Below are positions 34,192 through 42,416 of a DNA stretch of 64,000 nucleotides, piece after piece. This stretch comes from Chloroflexota bacterium (GTDB taxonomy: Bacteria; Chloroflexota; Dormibacteria; Dormibacterales; Dormibacteraceae). Within the stretch, counting starts at the first letter, position 1. Each line of letters begins with the position of its first letter. The translations under genes were made by a program, and so were the position numbers. Under the pieces are notes generated by a model. The model saw only the letters and a program-made list of their open reading frames with translations. It was not told the DNA's origin and did not search any database. The DNA is taken from the NCBI GenBank assembly GCA_005882135.1, contig VBDR01000024.1, forward strand, positions 32,009 to 96,008, read 5' to 3'.

Positions 34192-34518
34192 ATGCCATGG
34201 GTGCTGCTTGGAGCGGCGATCACCACCGAAGTCGCCAGCACGCTTGCGCTGCGGGGCTCGGAAGGTTTCAGCAGGCTCGTGCCGTCGATCATCACCATCG
34301 TCGGATACGTTGCGAGCTTCGTCCTGCTTGCGATCGTGCTCAAGTCGCTGCCGGTCGGGATCGTCTACGCGATCTGGTCCGCGGTCGGCATCGCGCTGGT
34401 TGCCGTCTTCGGCAAGCTGATCTTCGATGACCCGGTTCCGCCGCTCGCGATGTTCGGCATGGCCCTCATCATCGGCGGCGTGGTGCTGGTCGGCGCATCA
34501 GGGGCGACTCGCACCTAA
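34192..34518 (+). CDS. SMR-family multidrug efflux protein
   Basis: A 108-residue four-helix transporter. The essential Glu of helix 1 is in AITTEVASTLAL (residue 13, equivalent to EmrE Glu14), and helix 3 has the GIVYAIWSAVGIAL signature. It would exchange protons for cationic drugs as a dimer. It starts 10 bases after the second ACAD, so it is the last gene of that run. It converges on the ABC gene with a 4-base overlap. Confidence 0.93.
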   Translation: MPWVLLGAAITTEVASTLALRGSEGFSRLVPSIITIVGYVASFVLLAIVLKSLPVGIVYAIWSAVGIALVAVFGKLIFDDPVPPLAMFGMALIIGGVVLVGASGATRT

Positions 34519-36905
34519 CCCGCCGCAAGCAGCCGGAAGACCACCAACCCAAACAGGGCGCAGGCGGGTATGACCAGGCCCCGGAACAGCGCCCAATAGT
34601 TCGACCAGGCTTCCCGCAGCCGGTCCAGGCGGCGGCCGGCTCCGAACGCCAGCGACCAGTAGATCGGGAGCGCTGCCCCGGTGTTGAGTGCTAGCGCGAA
34701 CAGGGCCAGGCCGCCGGCGCCCGCCAGCCAGATCCCCAGCGGGCCGGCCGACCCAAAGCCCAGCTGCACTCCCCACACCACGGACGCGGCAACCAGCGCA
34801 GCCACAGCCGGAAAGCCGAGCAGAAAGAACGCGGCGAAGCTGAGCCCGACAAGGAGAAGCATCAGTCCGAGCGTCGCCACGATCCCGGACAGCCCGGCGG
34901 CGGCCACGGTCACGCCATTCGCCTGACCCGGCGCATCGTGGCTCATCATGGCTACCGGCGTCGGATCGGTCGGCCCACCGCTCGCCGCGGCCCGCACATC
35001 CGACCAGGAATGCCAGTGACCATTCGCGCTGATGGTGGCCGCGATCGCGGCGGGCGCCGCCGCCAGCACGAGCCCCGCGGCGACCGCGGCGATGTTCCGG
35101 CGCAGCACCCCGACCGGCAGCCATGCCCGTTTGCGCCGGATCCGTGTCAGGCCGGTCTCCATCAACCTTTCGCGATCGAAGGTCCCGCCGCAGAGGATGG
35201 TGAGCGCGATGCACGCGGTGATGGGGAGCAGCAGCGAGGCCGGCGCCAACGGAGAGCGAAAGACGAACAGAGCCAGTGGCAAGTCTGCCACGGCCGCCGA
35301 AACGGGTGAGAGCAAGAACGACCAGGCGCCGCCTGCCGCGCCCTCGCGGGGGAACAGCATGAAGCCGAGCATCCTCCCCATCGCCGCCCAGTACGAGGTG
35401 GCAGCAGCGACAAAGGCGAAGACCGGAAGCAGGTCCCAGGGCGCGGCCTCGCCGAACAGGCTGAGGAGCGCCAAGCCGGCCGCCGTCCAGACCGTGACCC
35501 ACGCCGTGCTGACGATTGCGCCCGGCAGCACCTCGAGCCAGATGAGCGATGGGTCGTCGACCGGGGTGTAGAGCAAGACCTCGAGCGAGCCCTGCGCCTT
35601 CTCCCACCAGATCCCAATCGAGCTCTTGATCGATTCGAGCAGCGCAAAGGAAAGGAAAAACAGAGGCAGCAGCAGGCCGGCCTGCAGCGCTTGCCCGCCC
35701 GCGAAACGCTGAGCCACCTGGCCGGCGACACCGGGAAGCTGCCCGAACAACGATGTGCCGACGACCAGGAGCAACACGAACGCGTTGAGGTACATCACCC
35801 AGCTGAGGTCGCCGCGGCGCCACCACGAGCTCACATAAAAAGGAAGGGCATGGCGCAGCAGGCTTCCCTGGTTCCGAAGCGAGCGGAACATCCGCGGCGC
35901 GCGGATCCCTTCACCTCCGCACCTTGTGGGGAGGTCGGCGCGCAGCGCCGGGTGGGGAGGTCCATCCGGCGCAGCCATCGCCTCGAGGTAGACCGACTCG
36001 AGAGAGGTCTCCTCTTCCTCGAGCTCGTGAAAGGGCGCGCCCTGCTCCGCGAGGAGAGCTTGAAGTCGGGCCGCGAAGTCTGCCCGCTCCCCCGCGCCGG
36101 ACTGCCAGGGCAACGTGTAATGCAGACGATCGCCGTCGATGCTGTGATCCAGGGCGTGCTCGCCCAGCCAGCTCGACACCGGTTCTGGGTCCGGGACCCC
36201 TCGCGCGAGGTGGGCGATGAAGCGCCGGCCCCGCCCCGCCTGTTGGCGAAGCTCATCCAAAGCTCCATGGGTGACGACGACCCCGCTCCGCATGATCGCG
36301 ATCCGGTCCGCCATCAGCTCGGCTTCGCTCAGGACGTGCGTGGTGACGATCAGGGCCGCGCCGCGGAGCTTCTGCTCGTCGAGGTACCGGCGCATGTCGG
36401 CCGCGGCCACGGGATCGAGGCCGGCTGTCGGCTCGTCGCAAAAGATCCAGTCCGGATCGTGGAGCGTCGCGCGGATCAGCGCCACCTTCTGGGCCATGCC
36501 ACGGGAATACGCGGCCAGGACGGTGTTCTTCCGGTCCGCGAGCTCGAAACGCTCGAGCAGAGTCGCGATGCGCCGGCGGCGGATCGGCGCCGGAACGCCA
36601 TACAGGTATCCGAAGTGGTCGAGGTACTCGGGCGCGGTGTTGCGGCCATATATTCGCGCCTGGTCCGGCACCACGCCGAGCCGGGCACGAACCGAGTCGA
36701 GACTCTCCGGCAGGCGGAGCCCATCCAGCTCGATGAGGCCACCGTCCGGCCGCAGGATGCCGCCGAGGCATCTCAGCGTTGTCGACTTGCCGGCGCCGTT
36801 CTGTCCGAGGAGCACAAGAATCTCGCCCCGTTCGACCTCCAGGTCGACGCCGGCGACGGCCCGTACATCGCCAAAGCTCTTGCGCAGGCCTTCGACCCGA
36901 ATCAT
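34515..36905 (-). CDS. ABC-2 transporter, ATPase and permease fused in one chain
   Basis: A 796-residue protein. Residues 1-~305 are an ABC ATPase: Walker A GQNGAGKST, signature SRGMAQKVAL (slightly degenerate), Walker B WIFCDEPTAGLDP. Residues ~330-796 are a permease with 10-12 helices and a His-containing loop (NGHWHSW). The join is a ~20-residue stretch encoded by a palindromic repeat (35921-35961). The permease half begins at its own ATG (35891, MFRSLRNQ), so the fusion may have replaced two genes. A separate-gene relative is at 51963-54051. Substrate unknown. Confidence 0.88.
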   Translation of the reverse strand: MIRVEGLRKSFGDVRAVAGVDLEVERGEILVLLGQNGAGKSTTLRCLGGILRPDGGLIELDGLRLPESLDSVRARLGVVPDQARIYGRNTAPEYLDHFGYLYGVPAPIRRRRIATLLERFELADRKNTVLAAYSRGMAQKVALIRATLHDPDWIFCDEPTAGLDPVAAADMRRYLDEQKLRGAALIVTTHVLSEAELMADRIAIMRSGVVVTHGALDELRQQAGRGRRFIAHLARGVPDPEPVSSWLGEHALDHSIDGDRLHYTLPWQSGAGERADFAARLQALLAEQGAPFHELEEEETSLESVYLEAMAAPDGPPHPALRADLPTRCGGEGIRAPRMFRSLRNQGSLLRHALPFYVSSWWRRGDLSWVMYLNAFVLLLVVGTSLFGQLPGVAGQVAQRFAGGQALQAGLLLPLFFLSFALLESIKSSIGIWWEKAQGSLEVLLYTPVDDPSLIWLEVLPGAIVSTAWVTVWTAAGLALLSLFGEAAPWDLLPVFAFVAAATSYWAAMGRMLGFMLFPREGAAGGAWSFLLSPVSAAVADLPLALFVFRSPLAPASLLLPITACIALTILCGGTFDRERLMETGLTRIRRKRAWLPVGVLRRNIAAVAAGLVLAAAPAAIAATISANGHWHSWSDVRAAASGGPTDPTPVAMMSHDAPGQANGVTVAAAGLSGIVATLGLMLLLVGLSFAAFFLLGFPAVAALVAASVVWGVQLGFGSAGPLGIWLAGAGGLALFALALNTGAALPIYWSLAFGAGRRLDRLREAWSNYWALFRGLVIPACALFGLVVFRLLAAG
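35921..35961. repeat. REP-like palindromic element inside the ABC gene
   Basis: The hairpin CGGCGC-GCA-GCGCCG (35936-35950) is flanked by two direct copies of TGGGGAGGT (35927-35935 and 35953-35961). It lies exactly between the ATPase and permease domains of the fused ABC gene and is read in frame. It looks like a small dispersed palindromic repeat, but only this copy is seen in the window. Confidence 0.5.
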
Positions 36906-36950
36906 GTGGACCGTGGACTCCTGGATTCCGTGGCGATCAGAGCGGGAGGC

Positions 36951-37086
36951 TCAAATCTTCTCGAGCGAGTCCACCGGCACCACGAAGACTGTTGCCCCGC
37001 TCACCTGGACCTCGACCGGGTAAGACATGAAGACCTTTCCCGAGCGGAGGTTCCTCACCCTGCAAGACCGCGACGATGAGCTTCAC
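36951..37086 (-). pseudogene. darA: darA (yaaQ) relic: c-di-AMP receptor with its middle deleted
   Basis: The GTG at 37086 overlaps the tmk stop (GTGA) and encodes VKLIVAVLQ, matching the first nine residues of DarA (MKLIVAVVQ). One base later, in the +1 frame, 35 codons (37058-36954) encode the DarA C terminus: YPVEVQVSGATVFVVPVDS compares with the YPVEVEVGGATVFVLPVD tail of Bacillus DarA. The ~60-70 central codons, including the T-loop region and the GGFL segment, are absent. The tmk-darA order is the one known from Firmicutes. The matches to DarA are from memory, not a search. A deletion in the assembly is the alternative. Confidence 0.7.
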
Positions 37087-37691
37087 CGCGCCCCGTCGAG
37101 CAGCGGTTGGAGCCGATCCCGGACCTCGAACTGGATCTTGTCGCGCGACCCCGTCGCGTCGATGCGGACGAAACGCTCAGGCTCCGCGGCCGCCAGGCGG
37201 TCATACGCCTCGGCGACCTTGCGGTGAAACTCGATGGATTCCCGCTCCATGCGGTCCTTGTTCTTGCCCGCCTCCTCGTGGCGGCCGAGTCCGGTCTCGA
37301 CGGGTCCTTCGAGCAGGTAGGTGATATCTGGCCGCGGGAACGTCGGCGGCCACACGGTCGGCAGCCCGCGGGCGCCGCCCTGGTAGGCGAGCGTCGAGTC
37401 GTGGTAGCGGTCGGCGATGACGATCTGACCCGCCGCCAGCGCGGGCACGATGACCTCGGCGATCAGCTGGCGGCGGGAGGCCATGAACAGGTACATCTCG
37501 GCCTCGGCGTCGATCTCGAGGCCCTTGTAGAGCAGCACGTCCCGGATCTGCTCGCCCAGCTCGGTGCCGCCGGGCTCCCGCACGACCACGGGGTCGCGTT
37601 TGGCGAGCCACCCGCCCAGCAGCTCGGCCTGGGTCGTTTTGCCCGAGCCTTCGGTGCCCTCGAACGTGATGAACAGCCCGCGCCGGCTCAT
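37083..37691 (-). CDS. tmk: Thymidylate kinase
   Basis: A 202-residue dTMP kinase. P-loop FEGTEGSGKTTQ, the DR-motif ADRYHDSTLAYQG with the conserved Arg, and REPGGTELGEQIR are present. It makes dTDP for DNA synthesis. Its stop overlaps the start of the darA relic. 15 bases separate it from the upstream R3H ATPase gene. Confidence 0.96.
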   Translation of the reverse strand: MSRRGLFITFEGTEGSGKTTQAELLGGWLAKRDPVVVREPGGTELGEQIRDVLLYKGLEIDAEAEMYLFMASRRQLIAEVIVPALAAGQIVIADRYHDSTLAYQGGARGLPTVWPPTFPRPDITYLLEGPVETGLGRHEEAGKNKDRMERESIEFHRKVAEAYDRLAAAEPERFVRIDATGSRDKIQFEVRDRLQPLLDGAR

Positions 37692-37706
37692 GTGCGCGAA
37701 CTCTAG

Positions 37707-39248
37707 CTAAGCGGGTTGTTCAGGCGACGGCGTAATGCGAAGGCGACGCTGCGGCTCCTTTCCCGTGCTGCGGGCCGAAAGCTCGTTCTCGGCCACGAGC
37801 TGGTGCTGCAGACGCCTCAGGTACGCGTTCTGGGGCGAGATCTCGACCGGCCGCAGCGTGGTCTTGACCTGGCGGATGGCCGCGGCGGCCTCCGCCAGCG
37901 CTCGAGTCGTGGTCTCGTCCTGCTTGTCGACGCCGTAGATCCGGGAGAGCGCGTCGCGCACCTGGCTCGCAGAGTTGCTCTTGAGGATGTGGATGGGCAG
38001 ACCCCGGCTCTCCGCCTGGCGCAGGCTGTCGGGGCGCCGGCGGTAGTGGTTCTTCAGCGTGAGCACCGCGCCCGCGCCGTCGAGGTTGCCCAGCACCCTC
38101 ACCGGGAGATCGAGCTCGCGGATCGATTGCTCGACGTGGTGCCGGCTCACGCCGTACGGGAAGATGCCGAGCGGTTTGGTGGCTGACGCCGAGCCGGCCG
38201 GCTCGGATGCGACCACGACCGGCGTGTCGACGTTCGAGATCACGCGTCCCTCGCGCGTGCGGACCCGGATCTTGGGCGTTTGCATCGGTCCGCGCAGCGC
38301 GGTGTCGACGACATCCGCGAGCGGGACGTGGATGGCGACGCGGTCGCGGTCCTGGATCTCGACCAGGACGTCGAATGTCGGAGGGGCCTTGCGCTCGAGG
38401 ACCGACTTCTGTGTGCCGCGCCGGCGAGCCTCCTCGTCCGACAGGGTCACGCTCTGGATGCCGCCCAGCAGGTCGTTGAGGGTAGGGTTGACAAGCAGGT
38501 TCTCGAGCGTCTGGCCGTGAGCCGTCGCGATCAGCTGCACGCCGCGCTCGGCGATGGTGCGCGCGGCGGCGGCCTCGAGCTCAGTGCCGATCTCGTCGAT
38601 GACGATCACCTCCGGCATGTGGTTCTCGACCGCCTCGATCATCACCGCGTGCTGCAGCAAAGGTGTCCTCACCTGCATGCGCCGAGCCCGGCCGATTCCG
38701 GGATGCGGGATGTCACCGTCGCCGCCGATCTCGTTTGACGTGTCGACAATGACGACGCGCTTGCGCAACTCGTCGGCGAGCAGGCGCGCGCACTCGCGCA
38801 GCATGGTGGTCTTGCCGATGCCCGGGCGGCCGAGGAGCAAGATGCTCTGGCCGCTGACCACGATGTCGCGGATGATCTCGCCGGTGCCGGTGACCGCCCG
38901 GCCGACGCGCATCGTTAGGCCGACGATTCGGCCCGAGCGATTGCGAATGGCCGAGACACGATGCAGCGTGCGCTCGATGCCGGCGCGGTTGTCGTCGCCG
39001 AACTGACCGACGTTGTTGGCGACGTGCTCCAGGTCGGACGCGGAAACCGGGTGGTCCGCGAGCAGCACCTCGCGCCCGGGCACGCGCGCCTCCGGCTCAC
39101 GACCCAGATCCAGGACGATCTCGAGCAGCTCGCCCGGGTCTATGCGCTCATGCAGCGCGCGGGCCAGGTCGGGCGGCAGGGCGCGCGCGAGCAGCTCGAT
39201 CTCTTCGTCCCAGTTGGCGGCGCGAGCTTGGCGCCGTGCTTCAGCCAT
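37707..39248 (-). CDS. SpoIIIAA/Ycf45-type AAA ATPase with C-terminal R3H domain
   Basis: A 513-residue protein. An N-terminal helical region leads to an AAA ATPase (~90-300): Walker A GRPGIGKTT, Walker B VIVIDEIGTELEA, IATAHGQTLENLLVN. The C-terminal half contains an R3H-like single-strand nucleic acid binding region (HILKSNSASQVRDALSRIYGV). This architecture is common in cyanobacteria and Chloroflexota and has no settled function. It abuts the GNAT gene upstream with no gap. Confidence 0.9.
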   Translation of the reverse strand: MAEARRQARAANWDEEIELLARALPPDLARALHERIDPGELLEIVLDLGREPEARVPGREVLLADHPVSASDLEHVANNVGQFGDDNRAGIERTLHRVSAIRNRSGRIVGLTMRVGRAVTGTGEIIRDIVVSGQSILLLGRPGIGKTTMLRECARLLADELRKRVVIVDTSNEIGGDGDIPHPGIGRARRMQVRTPLLQHAVMIEAVENHMPEVIVIDEIGTELEAAAARTIAERGVQLIATAHGQTLENLLVNPTLNDLLGGIQSVTLSDEEARRRGTQKSVLERKAPPTFDVLVEIQDRDRVAIHVPLADVVDTALRGPMQTPKIRVRTREGRVISNVDTPVVVASEPAGSASATKPLGIFPYGVSRHHVEQSIRELDLPVRVLGNLDGAGAVLTLKNHYRRRPDSLRQAESRGLPIHILKSNSASQVRDALSRIYGVDKQDETTTRALAEAAAAIRQVKTTLRPVEISPQNAYLRRLQHQLVAENELSARSTGKEPQRRLRITPSPEQPA

Positions 39249-40226
39249 TTAACCGAACGAGGGCACCAGTCCTTTTTCCCGCACCGGCTTGGGCACGCGC
39301 AGCGCCAGTTCTTTGACCAGCAGCAGCTGCGTCAGCAAGACGGTAAACCCACGCCCGCGAAGGGCGTCGATCATGTGCGAATCATAGTGACGGAGGCTCG
39401 ACCAGGCCGGAGCCGCCGAGTCGCCGAGCAGCGAGATGCCGAAGTCCGCCAGCTCCGCCGGCAGCGGGCTCTCGGGCAGGGCCATGAACTGGAGGGTGTC
39501 GGGCCGCGCGCCGCTGCCTCGCTGCATCCTGACCCAGCCGACGACCTCGACCCGATCCACGACATGCTCCTGCTTGTCCGCTCCGCGCGGACCCAAGGCG
39601 CCTGTCCACTCGCTGGGATGGAGCGCCTTCCACTCCCGGTACGTGGGAGCCTCGAGCTGGGAAACGCCCTGTGGCGTCACCTTGCGGTAGAGCTGGTACA
39701 CCTTGCGGTCGTCGCCGCGCTTCACCGGCCGCAAACCCTCGGGATAGTGGTCGGAGCGCTGCCGTGGCTTTTCCGCGTAGACGACCTGCTCGGTGGCGTA
39801 CTGGCGGAACCCCTGGACGCGGAAGGCCGGCAGCAGCGGATCGCGATCCGGGAGACGGACGAAGAGCCGCAGAGCTCCTCGCTCCAGCGCCTGGTTGCAC
39901 AGGTGCTGCACCAGGGCGGGCGCAACCTCATCCGAGTCCGACCCGTCGGCGACCTGCAGATTGAGCACCTGCAGGACGCGGGCGCGGCGCAGGTCCAGGC
40001 CGAGGGGCTGCCCGGAAGCCTGGATGAATCCGACGACTTTCCCGTTTTCCTCCGCCACGTACATGAGCGTCTCCTGCGACAGCGGGAGCAGCGCGGACAG
40101 CGTCGAGCTGAGGAGGGTCCACAGGCGCGCAGCCGGGGGCGCGGCTTCGCTCAGCTTGATATCGGAGGAGCGATGCATCTCTTCGATGCGTGCCAGGTCG
40201 AGCAGTCCGGCGGCCCGAATCTTCAT
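39249..40226 (-). CDS. GNAT-type acetyltransferase, double domain
   Basis: A 325-residue protein. The N-terminal half has a GNAT fold: RAAGLLDLARIEEMH, VAEENGKVVGFIQA and VLQVLNLQVADGSDSDEVAPAL, with the acetyl-CoA loop less clear. The C-terminal half looks like a second, degenerate GNAT domain (LYRKVTPQGVSQ, then GISLLGDSAAPAWSSLRHYD). Substrate unknown. It overlaps pdxT by ATGA and ends directly at the R3H gene start. Confidence 0.8.
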   Translation of the reverse strand: MKIRAAGLLDLARIEEMHRSSDIKLSEAAPPAARLWTLLSSTLSALLPLSQETLMYVAEENGKVVGFIQASGQPLGLDLRRARVLQVLNLQVADGSDSDEVAPALVQHLCNQALERGALRLFVRLPDRDPLLPAFRVQGFRQYATEQVVYAEKPRQRSDHYPEGLRPVKRGDDRKVYQLYRKVTPQGVSQLEAPTYREWKALHPSEWTGALGPRGADKQEHVVDRVEVVGWVRMQRGSGARPDTLQFMALPESPLPAELADFGISLLGDSAAPAWSSLRHYDSHMIDALRGRGFTVLLTQLLLVKELALRVPKPVREKGLVPSFG

Positions 40227-40804
40227 GCGTGCTGACCGGCGAGGCGCACGAATTCGCGGTGCAGACGCAAGTCGGTCGTGAGCTCGGGGTGAAAACAGAG
40301 CGCGAGGATGCGGTCCTTCTGGACCGCGACCGGGTGACCCTGATAGGTCGCGATCACCTTCACGTCACCGGTCCTCTCCACGAGCGGCGAACGGATGAAC
40401 ACGCCTGGAAATTCGTGTCCATTCATCCCGTCGATCTTCAGGGACGCCTCGAAGCTCTCGGCCTGCCGGCCGTAACCGTTGCGGCGTACAGAGACGTCGA
40501 GCAAGCCGAGTCCCTGTTGGTCCGACATGCCGTCGGTGATGTCGCTCGCGAGGACGATCAAGCCGGCGCACGTGGCCAAGGTGGCGAGGCCGCTCTGGAT
40601 AGCCTTGCGGACCGGCTCCAGGAGGCCGACGCGCTCCATGAGCATGGTCATGGTCGTGCTCTCACCGCCGGGAAGCACGATGCCGTCGAGGCCGCTGAGG
40701 TCATCTCGCGTGCGCACCAGACGGGTGCGGGCGCCCACCGCGTCGAGTGCGTGCACATGCTCGGCGAAAGCTCCCTGCATCGCGAGGACCCCGATGAGGG
40801 GCGT
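40223..40804 (-). CDS. pdxT: PLP synthase glutaminase subunit, start codon unusual
   Basis: About 190 residues. The glutaminase triad is visible: Cys in LATCAGLIVLA, and His/Glu in CFHPELT; GIVLPGGESTTM and IRSPLVE are also conserved. It supplies ammonia to PdxS for pyridoxal phosphate. The family's first strand (IGVLAMQG) must be included, yet there is no ATG/GTG/TTG between the pdxS stop (40827) and the ATG at 40780 that would remove it. ACG 40804, ATC 40795 or CTG 40843 are candidates; I used 40804. Confidence 0.85.
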   Translation of the reverse strand, partial: TPLIGVLAMQGAFAEHVHALDAVGARTRLVRTRDDLSGLDGIVLPGGESTTMTMLMERVGLLEPVRKAIQSGLATLATCAGLIVLASDITDGMSDQQGLGLLDVSVRRNGYGRQAESFEASLKIDGMNGHEFPGVFIRSPLVERTGDVKVIATYQGHPVAVQKDRILALCFHPELTTDLRLHREFVRLAGQHA

Positions 40805-40826
40805 CTTGCTCCGTCTGGGAGCTGAG

Positions 40827-41744
40827 CTACCAGCCTCGGGCAGCGAGCAGCTCGTCCTTCGGGATGGCCGGGATCTCGAGGCCGTGCATCGCTTTGCCCA
40901 GCCCCGCGGAGACTTCGGCCAGGACCTCTGGCTTGTCGTAGTAGGTGGTCGCGGCAACGATCGCCTGGGCACGCTTCAAGGGATCCTCGGACTTGAAGAT
41001 GCCGGACCCGACGAAGACGCCGTCGACGCCGAGCTGCATCATCAGCGCCGCGTCGGCGGGGGTGGCGATGCCGCCGGCCGCGAAGTTGACGACGGGCAGA
41101 CGGCCAAGCTTGTGGCAATCGACCAGCACTTCGACCGGAGCGCCGATCAGTTTGGCCTCGTGCACGAGCTCGGCGTGGTTCATGCCCTGCAGCTTGCGGA
41201 TGCCGGCGTTGACGGCGCGGGCGTGGCGAACAGCCTCGACCACGTTGCCGGTTCCGGCCTCGCCCTTGGTCCGGATCATGGCCGCCCCTTCGGCGATCCG
41301 GCGGGCCGCCTCACCCAGGTCGCGGCAGCCGCAGACGAACGGAATCTTGAAGGGGTGCTTGTCGATGTGGTTCTCCTCATCCGCGGGCGTGAGAACCTCG
41401 GACTCGTCGATGTAGTCGACGCCGAGTGCCTCGAGGATCTGCGCCTCGACGAAGTGTCCGATCCGGCATTTGGCCATGACCGGGATCGTCACCGCGGCCA
41501 TGATCGACTTGATCAGCTCGGGGTCGGACATTCGCGCCACGCCGCCCTCCTTGCGGATGTCGGCGGGAACCCGCTCCAACGCCATCACCGCGCACGCGCC
41601 TGCCTCCTGCGCGATCCGGGCGTGCTCGGCTGTGACGACGTCCATGATCACGCCGCCCTTCAGCATCTGGGCGAGCCCGGCTTTGACCTTGAAAGAACCC
41701 TTCACCGAGCCGTTGCCATGACGAGCACCGTTGCCTTCGGCCAC
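40827..41744 (-). CDS. pdxS: PLP synthase subunit PdxS
   Basis: A 305-residue TIM-barrel enzyme making pyridoxal 5'-phosphate from ribose-5-phosphate, glyceraldehyde-3-phosphate and ammonia. It shows [14 protein letters not shown], the catalytic Lys in [33 protein letters not shown] and [22 protein letters not shown] 41744 gives the usual length. It is followed by pdxT after a short gap and preceded by a 92-base gap. Confidence 0.96.
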   Translation of the reverse strand: MAEGNGARHGNGSVKGSFKVKAGLAQMLKGGVIMDVVTAEHARIAQEAGACAVMALERVPADIRKEGGVARMSDPELIKSIMAAVTIPVMAKCRIGHFVEAQILEALGVDYIDESEVLTPADEENHIDKHPFKIPFVCGCRDLGEAARRIAEGAAMIRTKGEAGTGNVVEAVRHARAVNAGIRKLQGMNHAELVHEAKLIGAPVEVLVDCHKLGRLPVVNFAAGGIATPADAALMMQLGVDGVFVGSGIFKSEDPLKRAQAIVAATTYYDKPEVLAEVSAGLGKAMHGLEIPAIPKDELLAARGW

Positions 41745-41836
41745 GATCGAAATTCTACGCGGCCGCTCAGCCCCTCCGGCCCCCTCCGGTGCCTCCGGCG
41801 CCACCTCCCCGTTAATAGGGAGGAGGTCTTCCAGGG

Positions 41837-42394
41837 CTAGAGCCTCTCCAGCACCAGCGTCCGCTTGGACGCGTACTCGTGGTCGGACAGCAGACCGTCC
41901 CGGTGCAGCCGGGTCAGCATGTCCATCTCCTCCAGCACGTCGAGCAGGGGCGCCATGGTCCGCCGCGCCAGGTAAGCGTCGGAGGCGGTCCCTGCCTCCT
42001 CGCCACGCGCGTCGAACTCGCGCACGAAAAACAACGCCTTGACCGCGGAAAACGGGATCCCGAGCTTGCGAATCGGGCTGTCGCTCTGCTCCGCGTGCAG
42101 GTGCAGGACGACGCCGTAACGGTGGCGCTCCAGGGTTCCGTCGAGGTGGCCTCGCAGGACTTCGCCGTCCAGGAACCGGATCGCGACCTTGCGGGTGGGC
42201 GTGTCGGCCAGCTCCTTGTCGCGTTGGAGCTCGACCCATTTGACCGCCGTCAGGGGGATCCAGGCCGTCTCGTTGTTCTCCAACCCGCCGGCGTCGTCGA
42301 CCTCGACGAGGAAGTCCGGCTCGTCAAAATCAAGATCGCGAGCCGTTCCCTCGACCGTCTCGTCGTCGAAGAAGCGGACGACTACCCGGGCCAT
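41837..42394 (-). CDS. Protein with two tandem beta-rich repeats and SHOCT-like end
   Basis: A 185-residue protein of unknown function. Residues ~1-55 ([20 protein letters not shown] ... [11 protein letters not shown]) and ~67-125 ([19 protein letters not shown] ... [12 protein letters not shown]) are clearly repeats of one ~55-residue beta-rich unit. The last ~35 residues ([23 protein letters not shown]) resemble the SHOCT oligomerisation helix pair. Cytoplasmic. It starts 22 bases after the sigma factor stop. Confidence 0.8.
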   Translation of the reverse strand: MARVVVRFFDDETVEGTARDLDFDEPDFLVEVDDAGGLENNETAWIPLTAVKWVELQRDKELADTPTRKVAIRFLDGEVLRGHLDGTLERHRYGVVLHLHAEQSDSPIRKLGIPFSAVKALFFVREFDARGEEAGTASDAYLARRTMAPLLDVLEEMDMLTRLHRDGLLSDHEYASKRTLVLERL

Positions 42395-42416
42395 GTCATA
42401 CCTACTGTACTAACCA

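Noticed and set aside
34498..35826. 442-codon open frame in another frame of the ABC permease region
   Set aside because: Low-complexity Arg/Ala/Gly translation, no helices, no motif; the overlapping frame encodes the permease helices.
41772..41823. Repeated CCTCCGG units and a CCTCCC/GGGAGG hairpin between the SHOCT-like gene and pdxS
   Set aside because: Imperfect, short and in a very GC-rich patch; no T tract. Could be chance.
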